DNA of 64,000 nucleotides from Wallemia ichthyophaga EXF-994. Its lineage: Eukaryota > Basidiomycota > Wallemiomycetes > Wallemiales > Wallemiaceae. Positions within the stretch are counted from its first letter, which is position 1. Every line of letters starts with the position of its first letter. Of this stretch, positions 44,344 through 54,807 are shown piece after piece. Under the pieces are notes generated by a model, which saw only the letters and a list, made by a program, of their open reading frames with translations, did not search any database and was not told the DNA's origin. The DNA lies in the NCBI RefSeq assembly GCF_000400465.1, contig NW_008806279.1, positions 124,001 to 188,000 on the forward strand. Direction: 5' to 3'. A program made the position numbers and the translations under genes.

Positions 44344-46116
44344 ATGGATCAAACAAAGGCTGTACACGACTTCTACTCAACAATTCTTATTTTAGATTGT
44401 AAGTTGAGCACTTCACCCAGTTTAAACACATCTAACGATTTGATTCAGTTGGTTCTCAAGTTAGTTGAGGCTACAGTACAAGCACAATCTACTCACAATC
44501 ACTCAAGTACTCTCACTTGATCACAAGAAGATGTCGTGAACTTAACGTTTACTGTGAAATGTTACCTTGCACCCAAAAGCTCAAAGATTTGTCATGGAAG
44601 CCAAAAGGTAGATAACTCAGCTGAACTACACTCTCCGATCTAAATTGTCCTCCCAGGAATCATCCTCTCCGGCTCTCCCTACTCAACTTACGATACTGAC
44701 GCCCCTAGAGTTGATCCTGATGTCTTCAACGCAGGTGTACCTGTTTTGGGTATCTGCTACGGCTTACAAGAAACTACAAACGTCTTTGGTGGTAAAGTTG
44801 AAGCCTGTGATCACAGAGAGTATGGTTTCGCTCAATTAGACATTGTACACAATGATCAACACCCACACGCTAATAAGCTTTTCGAAGGCATTCAAGGCTC
44901 TATGCAAGTCTGGATGTCACACGGTGATGCCGTCAGAGAAGCTCCAAAAGATTTCGTCGTTATCGGTAAAACTAACACCGCCCCATTCGCTGCTATAGCA
45001 CACGTAAACAAGCCAATTTACGGTATTCAATTTCACGCTGAGGTCACCCACTCTCAACGCGGAAAAGAAGTCATTGGTAAATTCGTACATGATATCTGTC
45101 AATGCAAGGGCGAATGGACGATGGAGTCTTTCATCTCAAAGGAAATTCAAAGAATTCGTGAAATATGTGGCGATAAGGGCAAGGTCTTGGGCGCTGTATC
45201 TGGTGGTGTTGATTCAACTGTCGCTGCCAAGCTCATGCATGAAGCTATCGGTGACAGATTTCAAGCTGTCTTGGTTGACAATGGCGTTTTGCGTCTCAAT
45301 GAAGCCTCCCAAGTCTACAAAACCCTTAGACAAGATCTCGGTGTAAATCTCAAAGTTATCGACGCAGCCGACTTATTCTTGGGCAAATTAGAAGGTGTCA
45401 CTGATCCAGAGAAAAAGAGAAAGATAATCGGTAACACTTTCATTGAAGTGTTTGAAGCAGAAGCTGCAAGATTAGAAGGTGAAGCTGAGAAGGAAATTGA
45501 ACAAGGTAAATTTAGCAAAGGTAAATTTGAATGGTTATTACAAGGAACACTTTACCCAGATGTTATCGAATCCATCTCCTTCAAGGGCCCATCAGCTACA
45601 ATCAAAACCCACCACAACGTTGGTGGTCTTTTGGCTGACATGAAATTGAAACTCATTGAGCCACTGCGAGAGCTCTTCAAGGATGAAGTTAGAGCTTTAG
45701 GAAGATTGTTGGAGATTCCAGATCACTTAGTCAATCGTCAACCATTCCCAGGTCCAGGTTTAGCAATCAGAATTCTGGGTGAAGTCACCAGATCTCAAGT
45801 GGAGATTGTTCAGCATGCCGATAGTATATATATGGAAGAGATTACAAATGCGGGATTATACAACCAGATATCGCAAGCATATGCTGCATTATTACCGGTT
45901 AAAGCAGTTGGTGTTCAAGGAGATAAGAGAACATATGAGCAAATAATAGCACTAAGAGCAGTCACAACAACAGATTTTATGACGGCTGATTGGTTTGATT
46001 TCCCTCATGATGTACTCAAGCGCATTTCGTCAAGAATCACAAACCAAGTCAGAGGAGTAAACAGAGTCATGTTGGATGTCTCATCGAAGCCACCAGCGAC
46101 TATTGAGATGGAATAA
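44344..46116 (+). CDS. GUA1: GMP synthase (glutamine-hydrolysing)
   Basis: Four exons (44344-44398, 44449-44459, 44508-44607, 44657-46116) give 541 aa. The class I glutaminase domain has [20 protein letters not shown] with the nucleophile Cys, and [14 protein letters not shown] with the His and Glu. The ATP pyrophosphatase domain has [19 protein letters not shown], and the C-terminal dimerisation domain [20 protein letters not shown]. It converts XMP to GMP. Exon 2 is an 11-nt micro-exon that encodes GSQ of the conserved [14 protein letters not shown] stretch; both flanking introns have good GT-AG sites. Confidence 0.95.
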
Positions 46117-46310
46117 ATTTGTCAGATTCAGTTTATGTATTTTGTATTCGCTTTCGGTTTTTAATAATATAAATATTTTCACACACTAGACTCAAATAGG
46201 AAGGCAAATATTAATTTAATTAACTACGATTATGGAAAAGGATATATTGCTTGTTGCTTTAAAAAGACAAGAACAATATCTCTTTGCACAGCAACCACAA
46301 ACCATAAGCG

Positions 46311-48870
46311 ATGAGATTTTCACCAAAACGCAAAACCCCACCAATTGACTCAGCTTCGATAGAATCTAGCTTGCGTCTCAACGGATCGGATCCTTCAATT
46401 AGACTTGTCACAGAAGAAAATGACGGGCTGTCAGCTGATGACAGGCCAAGTTACGAGGGTACAGCCCCCAGGAACAACGAAATTTCGTCCAATAAGGCGG
46501 ACGGTTTTAAGAGCTTGGGTCGCCCCGCGTCTTTTATAACAACGACATCGTCAAATTCAGAAAATAACTATTTGACACCTGAACAGCCTTCTTCACCGCA
46601 AGCAGCTAACAACAAGACAAGCTACCGCAACATATCCCAAAGCTCTTTACCGAGACAATCAGCGGAAGTCACAGGCGTTGGAGAAATAGCACAGCAACCA
46701 CCATACACATATACACATTCATTCGAACAGAAATCCATGTCAGCTAATCTAACTTCATCTTCGGAACTTTTCGATAAAGGAATTCAAGAGAAAGGCTTGC
46801 CAGAAGTGCAGCCCGATAGATCATCCAAGGCTCCTTTGGGAGGTGCGCGCAAACAGCGCAAATGGTTAATAGCAGGCGCGAGTACTTTAGCCGCGGTTGT
46901 TGTAATCGTGTTGGTCATAGCGTTACCAGTTACGGTAAGTTGACATGTAATTTCCAGTTAATGTGCTTACGCGTATTCCAGCTCACCCGCAACAACGATT
47001 CATCGTCATCCTCGTCTTCATCCGAAAACAAAGATGGACAGCCCAAAACCAATGCTTCCGGTAACCTCGTTCAGACGTCAGGTGGTGACGGAAGTGAAGT
47101 GACGCTTGAAAATGGTGATACCTTTATTTACAATAACACATTCGGTGGCAATTGGACGAGCATCCCCTTCAACAACACAGCAAGAGCTCAATCTTACACG
47201 AAACCGCTCAGTGAGACATGGGATTACAACAATGACAGGATCCTCGGTGTGAATCTTGGTGGATGGCTTGTGCTTGAGCCTTTCATCGTCCCTGCACTTT
47301 ACGAAGCTTGTGAAGACGCTGACACACCATGCGTTGACGAGTACACCCTATCCAACTACTATAGATCGCAAAACAAGTTGGAAGAAGTGTTAGACGAACA
47401 CTACGACACATTTATCACAGAAAAGGACTTTGCTGATATAGCCGCAGCTGGTCTAAACTGGGTCAGACTTCCAATCCCATTCTGGATGATTGAGACACAA
47501 GACGACGAGCCATTCTACGAAGGCGGTTGTTTCAAGTACTTCCAAAAAGCCGTCAAATGGGCTCGCAAATACGGTCTGCGTCTTAACCTCGATCTTCACG
47601 CTGTACCGGGTAGCCAGAACGGCTACAACCACAGCGGTCACTTGGGTAATATTCACTGGATGGCTTCGTACATGGGTCTCGTGAATGCGCAGCGCACGCT
47701 CAACTACATTCGCACGATCACTGAACTGATCACCGAGGATGAATACAAGGATGTAGTGGCGATGTTTTCGGTCATCAACGAGCCATTTGGTCCTACTATC
47801 GGACGCGACGTTGTTGCGTCCTTTTACTTTGAAGCATACAACGTAATCAGAGAAATCACAGGCACAGGCGAGGGTAAAGGTCCATGGCTTGCTTTCCATG
47901 ATGCAATGGTCGGCGGTGCACAATGGTCTGATTTCTTGAGAGGTGCTGATCGTGTCGCGCTCGACATCCACCCTTACGTAGCCTTCAATGGCCAGAACAA
48001 TGATCCTATGTCTGAGCAGGTGTGGAAGCCATGCGAAAACTGGGGAGCACAAACCAACCAATCCATGAACAGGTGCGTATCTGTTTACTGACAAGTTTCA
48101 ATGCTCATTCACCCTTCAGCTACGGTGTCACTATTGCAGGCGAATTCTCGCTCGCTATCAATGACTGCGGTACCGTGAATGGCGTCGATGAAGGCACGCG
48201 CTACGAGGGAACGTACACCAACGATCAAGGCAACGTCCTTCAACCCAACTTCGGTGAAGGAGCCTGTGATGAGTTTAACAATTGGCAGGGTTGGGATGAC
48301 CAGTTCAAGTCTCAAATCAAAACATTTGGTTTGTCGTCGATGGACGCTCTCCAGAATTTCTTCTTCTGGACGTGGAGAATCGGCAAAAGTAGCAAAACAA
48401 ACGACTTCGTCAATCCTTTCTGGTCTTATCAGCTCGGTTTGCAGCAAGACTACATGACCACCGACCCACACAGTGAACCATGGGGCACGTGCGAAAAGTT
48501 GAGCCAAGAGGACCAAGGACGCAATTGGAATTCCAACCCTGTACAAGACTACCCAGAATGGATGTTGGGTGGTGAAGGTGCTGGAGAATTATTTGGTGAC
48601 ACGTCAGCTTATAACACTTTCCCTCCTCAATCCTTCTTCAATGTTGATGACGTTGATAGCTTGCCACAATACACACAGACGGGCGACCGCATCGTGCTCG
48701 AACCTAGTCCTGTCGAGTACATGAATGAAGATGGCGAGCTGGAGAGCGTTGATAATGCCAATGGGTGGTATGACGATAGCGACGACACACCGTTCTACTC
48801 TGCTATTGAAGGCTGCGATAGATACAGATCGCCTTACTATGAAGGTGATATCATTGGCGGTAACTGCTAA
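46311..48870 (+). CDS. EXG: Membrane-anchored GH5 exo-beta-1,3-glucanase
   Basis: Three exons (46311-46934, 46982-48072, 48120-48870; introns 47 nt each) give 821 aa. The N-terminal 180 residues are a Ser/Thr/Asn-rich cytosolic tail, then KWLIAGASTLAAVVVIVLVI, a single transmembrane helix typical of type II proteins. A Ser-rich linker leads to the GH5 domain: GVNLGGWLVLEPFIVPALYE, AAGLNWVRLPIPFWMIE, the acid/base Glu in FSVINEPFGP and the nucleophile Glu in TIAGEFSLAINDC. This matches fungal ExgD-like enzymes that trim beta-1,3-glucan at the cell surface. The intron at 48073 interrupts just before the nucleophile region. Confidence 0.93.
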
Positions 48871-49202
48871 TCATTTTCTTCAACTATTTTGCTTTTACAC
48901 TTTTCACCACGCAATTCCCTTCACTTCTTATTCCCTTCACTTCTTATTCTTCATTCGAAAAGGATTCTTTGCTATATTCCACTTTTCTCTCTTCCACTTT
49001 TTTCTCTCTTCTTTGAGGTCGCAGAACAATTTAAAGTACATATACTTAATAATATGCTTGTACATATTCTACTCGCAATCGATACACACATTCATTAGAT
49101 GCAAATGCTTCGAAGTGGTTGTACATGGTGCGGTATATATTAATGAAAAGTAATATGAAGCCAATAGAATCCCTCTAGTAGAATAGCTCAGTCGTAAATT
49201 GA
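48871..49202. other. Convergent intergenic region
   Basis: 332 bp between two stop codons on opposite strands. It includes CT-rich tracts and a direct duplication of ttcccttcacttcttat near 48920-48950. It should contain the two 3' UTRs. No gene supported. Confidence 0.5.
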
Positions 49203-51508
49203 CTACCGCACATCTCTACTTGAATTCCTGACCAGCTCGTCGAACAAACCTTTAGCGCTACTTTCTGACTTGAGTTGAATGAGATAGATGATACCAGTCC
49301 TTTTCCCATTATCCGACATCTCCACCGCGAGTCCTGTCTTGCCCACCCTCTCCACAGCGTCGAGGAGGACATAATTACTTATAAGCAACGACTTAGCTTT
49401 ATCAGATTCGACGACGAGTTGTTTAGAATTCGACGGCGACTCCGTGTATAACTTAAGACCACCACTACCTAACGACTTCCAAGCCTGATGGCCGTGTTTA
49501 AGGAACACCTTACATCTCATCTGCGCACTAAGGCGCACTTTCTCCGGTTTGAGCGCTTTGGTATCTAGCTCTGGTGATTGAGGTGGAGAGTAAGAGTCTG
49601 TTTTGTTTTTTCCGCTCTTGATATCCCCAATGAGATTCGATGGCATGGTGAATTTACCACTAACATCGTGACTCAAGCTTTTGCTCGATTCCGTTTGAAG
49701 TGTGTCGACGGAAGGTATCCTTTCAGACAAAACAGCATGCGCGGGCTGATTGCCATCTGAGCGCGGTGCAAGTTTGTTGAAGGGTGGTGGTGGTGGTGGT
49801 ATCATTCCAGGAGAAATCGGCCGGATTTGCGCGGGTCGTGGTCCCAAATGCATGTTGGATAGGTTGGCAGCGGATAGTTGATTTATTTGATGGTCTATTG
49901 AGTGAGGCGGTGGTGTTGCAAATGCTCCATTGCTACCCACCTGCCTCAATCCCATCATGGGAACGTTATCGAACGCAGGGAATGTGTCGCGCGGTGGTGG
50001 ATGAGGAAATTTGGGTGGAGAATTATTTGGGAATATGTTAGGGGATGTGATAGGTGGAGAAGTGTGTGGGGAGTTGATAAGTGGAGGAATGTGCGCTTGT
50101 GGAAGTTGCGATGATTCGTCTGATTGTCTATTAGGTGGTTTGTTAACAGGACCTGTTGGAATTGAGTTTAATATATGATAAAGACAAGAACACTCCCACC
50201 ATTGAAAGCAAAGTTGGTACAGTTGCCTATATCATCTATCCACTCATCTCGAGCTATCTCAGACTCCACTTTAATGGTTAGGGTCTCCTTCTTCATGATA
50301 CTCAGGTCAAAAGCATTGTCTTGCTTATTCTTGAACGCTTTGAGGAACTTGCCAGACAGGGGTGGAAAGGACAACCACATGTCAGTGTTTGGTGCAGATA
50401 TTTCACTTTCTTTCTCACTTTGAGTCATGCGCTCAGCTACCAGGAAGAGATCAGAGAGGAGAAAGATGTGAGCTCTTCTCATAATGATCTCTTCTGTTGA
50501 TTGAGGGGCAGTAGAAGGAGTGAAAGAGAGAACGACATCAGCAGACTTGACCAAACCCCTCTTGAATGGGAGGAATGAAGGCTGGATTTGCAATTTACAC
50601 TTTTTCTGTTGCATGGAGAAGATGTCGAGTGTGCGTGAAGTATCAAGACGATGGGTAAGGTTGACAGCTTTAGAGTGGGCTGATAGCTGGGAGCTGTTTG
50701 AGGTGATTGAGGAAGATTGAGAGTCGGTAGATTGAACTTGATTTGAGTGATGGTCAGATTGAACAGGTTGATGTTGTTCAGAGGATGACTGATCATTGAG
50801 GTTGCTGCTATCTGAAGATAAAGATGAAGAATCAGATTGTAAATTATTTGAAGCAGCAGCTCTAAGTTTAAGAGGATCGTCGAGTTGATTGAATCTAACT
50901 GAAGGTTGATGTTGTAAAGGAGTTTGAGTAGATTCTAAGACAATGTCTTGATTTTTATTAGGCGTTCGATTAGAAACATCCAACTGATCAACCAAAGACT
51001 GTAAAATATTAACGCTATTTAATAATAAATTGTAATCAGGTTTAGAACTATTTGTTGATGAAAGTAAGTTTGAGTATAAGTCCAAGTAATAATTCAATCT
51101 AATCGCGGGTAGATTGAATAAATGATCGATATCTTTATCAATATTACGTAATATTTCATGTAGTTTTGAGTTAAACTTGATATCGGGATGTGAAGAAAAT
51201 GGTGGAGACTGAGTGTATAGCTGTACATATTTTGAGTATGGCTGGTGAAAACCTTCAATGAAATTGAGCAAACTGTCACCGATCAATTTAAAGTTGTTAC
51301 TAGTTGATTGTAAGTTATTAAGGAAAGATCTATTAATTCTATAAACTGATTCGATAATTCTAAACATTCTATCGATATCAGGTGGAGGGAAGTTACTCCT
51401 TGACCAAGCAGAAGCGACTTTTCTAACGATCAAAGCTAAATTTTCAACAAAATCTATTTCAGTTTTAATTAAATTTATAAGTGGATTATCTGCGTCGTTG
51501 GTGGCCAT
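49203..51508 (-). CDS. DH/PH (RhoGEF-like) scaffold protein
   Basis: Two exons (50200-51508, 49203-50152; 47-nt intron) give 752 aa. Residues 10-190 are helical and look like a divergent Dbl-homology domain (EIDFVENLALIVRKVASAWS, RIIESVYRINRSFLNNLQST). Residues about 300-440 form a PH-like domain ending ETLTIKVESEIARDEWIDDI. A Pro-rich linker follows (PPPPPP and PPRDTFPA), then a C-terminal domain of about 110 residues beginning VRLSAQMRCKVFLKHGHQAW that resembles a PH/RanBD-like fold. The assignment to Rho GTPase exchange is inferred. The start codon lies 21 bp from that of SDS22. Confidence 0.68.
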
Positions 51509-51529
51509 GGGAGTCTATATTCAACAATC

Positions 51530-52405
51530 ATGGAGGTTGATTTAGTTCATTTGAAATTACAAGATGAAGATCTACTAGAGGAGTTGAATGGTTTTGGCAG
51601 TGTCAAGGATATTTCAAAATTATATTTAAGGCAGAATCTATTGAAATTACAAGACGAGTTGATTGGATTTGATAATTTGGTGGAATTAGATTTATATGAT
51701 AATAAATTGGAATCTGAAAATTTAATCAATCTGAAGCACTTGAAATTATTAGATTCATTGGATTTATCTTTTAATCTGATCAGATGGATACACACCACAC
51801 TACAGCAATTACCTTTGAAGCAATTATACTTGATTCAGAATAAGCTATCTAAAATTGAAAATCTGAACATTCCTACTCTTCAAGTTTTGGAGTTAGGCGG
51901 TAACAGACTTAGACATATTGAAAATTTACACAATCTCCATCAACTCCAACAATTATGGCTTGGGAAGAACAAGATTGAGAAGATTGAGAACATCAATTCC
52001 CTAAAGTCAATGGAACTTCTTTCAATTCAAGCTAACAGACTAACTAGCATCGATGGCTTGGGTGGTTTGTCTAATCTCAAAGAACTATACTTATCACATA
52101 ATGGAATTAAAGATATTTCTGGTTTAGATGATCTAGTTAACTTGGAAGTACTAGATATATCTAACAATCAAATTAAATCTATAAACAACCTTTCACATCT
52201 CAAGAAACTACAAGAACTTTGGGCTAACTCAAATCAGATTGATAATCTAGATGGCGTTGAGTCTCAACTTCAACACATACAATCCTTGCACACTATCTAT
52301 TTGGAACACAATCCCATTCAACACTCGCTCAACACCTCATACAGACGTAAATTGAAAATTTTGCTTCCTCAACTGAAACAAATAGATGCAACACTAACTC
52401 AATAA
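51530..52405 (+). CDS. SDS22: Protein phosphatase 1 regulator SDS22 (LRR protein)
   Basis: Single exon, 291 aa. About eleven 22-residue leucine-rich repeats of SDS22 type, for example LDLYDNKLESENLINLKHL, LELGGNRLRHIENLHNLHQL, LWLGKNKIEKIENINSLKSM and LDISNNQIKSINNLSHLKKL, then the LRR-cap IYLEHNPIQHSLNTSYRRKL. SDS22 binds PP1 catalytic subunit and directs it in mitosis. The 3' end overlaps the convergent gene by 12 nt of coding sequence. Protein is somewhat shorter than yeast Sds22, with a shorter N-terminal tail. Confidence 0.93.
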   Translation: MEVDLVHLKLQDEDLLEELNGFGSVKDISKLYLRQNLLKLQDELIGFDNLVELDLYDNKLESENLINLKHLKLLDSLDLSFNLIRWIHTTLQQLPLKQLYLIQNKLSKIENLNIPTLQVLELGGNRLRHIENLHNLHQLQQLWLGKNKIEKIENINSLKSMELLSIQANRLTSIDGLGGLSNLKELYLSHNGIKDISGLDDLVNLEVLDISNNQIKSINNLSHLKKLQELWANSNQIDNLDGVESQLQHIQSLHTIYLEHNPIQHSLNTSYRRKLKILLPQLKQIDATLTQ

Positions 52406-53101
52406 TTGAATCGTTTTAATGTTGGCTACAACTCCCTTTTCCTCAACCATCCAATCTACTATATCCCACTGCTTGAATTTTGTACTCCAATACAACATTT
52501 CTGACGTTAATGTCAACTTGCTACCTCTTTTCAGCTTCTTCTTCTTAGTGTGAGTGACATCATTTGTCAACTCTTTTAATCTCTCCAAGTCGCCATTTAA
52601 TATCAAATATTGAATTGGTTTATATCCACTGATACTCAAATCAACTTTGTTGGTGGATAGCAAGATATCTGTCATGGTTCTATCCTTGATTGATATCGCT
52701 TTGATTATTGGGTAGCCACCCATGCAATTCACATCCGCGTTATAAATATTAATCAACCACTTGACTACATCATAATTACTGTACTTGATAACTGTTTTGG
52801 TTAATGATTTACATTCCAACTGAATGGTGTTGTATAAACTCTCAACTCTCCTGATAATATCCACGTTAAGTATTCTAAACCCAAGCAAGTGATCAATCAA
52901 CCTCTTTTGTACCAATCTATCGCTCATCCGATCTTTGAATCGTTGCTTAAAATTATTTATCAGGTATCTCATTTTATCCGCCGTATAACTCTCCTTCACC
53001 GCCAAATGTACGTCCTTACAGACCAAATTCAGCGCTGGATTCCCTGCTGTTGCATTGATTGACTGAATCGCCTGGACTGTGTTAATCCATGGCCAGAACA
53101 T
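52394..53101 (-). CDS. Ankyrin-like repeat protein, unrecognised
   Basis: Single-exon ORF, 235 aa from ATG 53101 (nine non-AUG bases upstream are also open). Two or three ankyrin-like units are visible: YDVVKWLINIYNADVNCMGG, then YPIIKAISIKDRTMTDILL and GYKPIQYLILNGDLERLKEL. The N-terminal half is helical and basic. I do not recognise an ortholog. Its 3' end overlaps the SDS22 3' end by 12 nt on the opposite strand. Confidence 0.6.
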   Translation of the reverse strand: MFWPWINTVQAIQSINATAGNPALNLVCKDVHLAVKESYTADKMRYLINNFKQRFKDRMSDRLVQKRLIDHLLGFRILNVDIIRRVESLYNTIQLECKSLTKTVIKYSNYDVVKWLINIYNADVNCMGGYPIIKAISIKDRTMTDILLSTNKVDLSISGYKPIQYLILNGDLERLKELTNDVTHTKKKKLKRGSKLTLTSEMLYWSTKFKQWDIVDWMVEEKGVVANIKTIQLLS

Positions 53102-53274
53102 CCACTGCACCTACATCACATGGCAACGCTTGCAAACTCATTCATCACCCTGCTCTTTTAGTGCAGTCGCCATCAAACACTATAAAATTCCAATAATACT
53201 TTAATATTAAAAATTGCTACAAAATCGTATAAACAAATCAAGTAAAAGTAAAAAAACAACACTATACAGCTCTA

Positions 53275-54692
53275 CTAACACCCACTTAGCCCCAATGTCA
53301 AATCTTCCTCCTCCTCCTCTTCCTGTACACCTCCGATGACGCCATTCAACCTCGGGATGGGAATATCATTTGCAGGTGTGCCTGACATATCCTCAACTTT
53401 CGTATCTCTGCGCTTCATATCTATCCTTTCAGGTCCCTCACTCTCCTCCTCCACGTCCTCTTCCAGATCGGCAAATGCTCTGCACACAGGACAGCTGAAG
53501 CATGGGTAGTGCGTGTTGAGCAGTCCCCGCAAACACTTGTAGTGGAAAGTATGTGAGCAAGGCGCTATAAACAGCGCTTGGCATATCCCCACCGGGAACA
53601 AACAAATAGCGCAGTCGAGTGTATTGTGCGTGGTCTCACTCGATGTATTTGTATTTGTATTTGTATTTGTCGTGTTATCCGTGTTGCTCTTGCTCTCGCT
53701 AGCGGCGCGCATGCTCCCGCTCATCTCCTTCACCTGTTCGAGCGCCTTCTCGTGGAAAGCGACGGGACTCTTCATTTTATCGCCAATCTCAACCCTAATC
53801 TTGATGCAGCGATAGAGGGCGTCTTTACCGCCCTGGTAATCTACGCCCAGCTGAATAATATCTCCATCGACCATCTCATACGGCTTACTAGCGTGAGTGC
53901 TGCCCGACAATCGACGATGATTGAGGAATGTCCCACTAGAGCTGCCTGAGTCCTTTATATAAAACTGTTTGTCGCATTAGCGCCGCTGCTTCTCCATCAA
54001 TTCCTACCCACCTTGCCGTCGTCATTCACAGATATTTCGGCATGGTTGCGAGACACTACCTTAGAGCGGAATGCGAGCGAGAGACTAAGAGGATCACCGC
54101 CACCGCCCATCAGCTTCTTGTCATCCTCTGCTACCCCAAGACTAGCTCCTTCATCGTGCTTATCGGTGAAGCGACCTACACGCAGCCGTGCGCCAGGCTT
54201 CAGTTGGCGTGTAGTAATACTGAAATTAGGACTTCTGCTGTTTTCTAAATGTGGCAGAAGTCGCAATCTATGTCTAATTGTATCCTTATCGTCGACCTCG
54301 CTTTCACTCTGGTTCGAGGACGATGTCGTCGCAGGTCCAGGGGTTCTCCGCTTTGATAACTGACGCCGGATACCCGCACGGGCACCTGAGGCAGTAGCGC
54401 TGCCACTTGCACTACCACCCGCGGAAGCAGTTGAACTGTGACCGTGCGACGACGATCGTCTGAAAGAGTTGAGTATATTCGTCATAAGAGTCTTGTGGTT
54501 GCTCTGATTTGTATCTTGTTCGCTTTGGGCTGTTTGGGCTGTTGTTGTTGATTGCGAAGAGGAGTTCTGGGCACCAGCCGGTGGAGGTCTCGTAACATCT
54601 CGTGACCTTGGATTGCTCCCAAAATTAATTTCAGCAGCAAGTGCTGGATCCGTTACAGTTGCTGCATTCACGCCATAAGTAAACCAAGTCAT
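53275..54692 (-). CDS. DMA1: FHA-RING E3 ubiquitin ligase (Dma1/CHFR-like)
   Basis: Two exons (54012-54692, 53275-53964; 47-nt intron) give 456 aa. The FHA domain spans the intron: RVGRFTDK, VVSRNHAEISVNDDGK then FYIKDSGSSSGTFLNHRRLS. The RING-H2 finger has CAICLFPVGICQALFIAPCS, HTFHYKC and CFSCPVC. This order matches Dma1/Dma2 and CHFR, which delay mitotic exit. The linker carries an NT dipeptide repeat, encoded by a 6-bp microsatellite. The C-terminal tail is acidic. The ATG at 54692 is the first in frame. Confidence 0.88.
53644..53670 (+). repeat. 6-bp microsatellite (atttgt) in the FHA-RING gene
   Basis: Four tandem copies of atttgt on the plus strand encode alternating Asn and Thr on the coding strand. 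In frame, so length change would be tolerated. Confidence 0.85.
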
Positions 54693-54807
54693 GCCTTCTG
54701 ATGGGTGTCGTTGTGCGTAACTCAAGTCACACTATCAACAGTCAAGTGGAAACTTTATTTTTTTTTATTCAACTTAAACTTAAAATACAACAATTCACTT
54801 ATACTGT

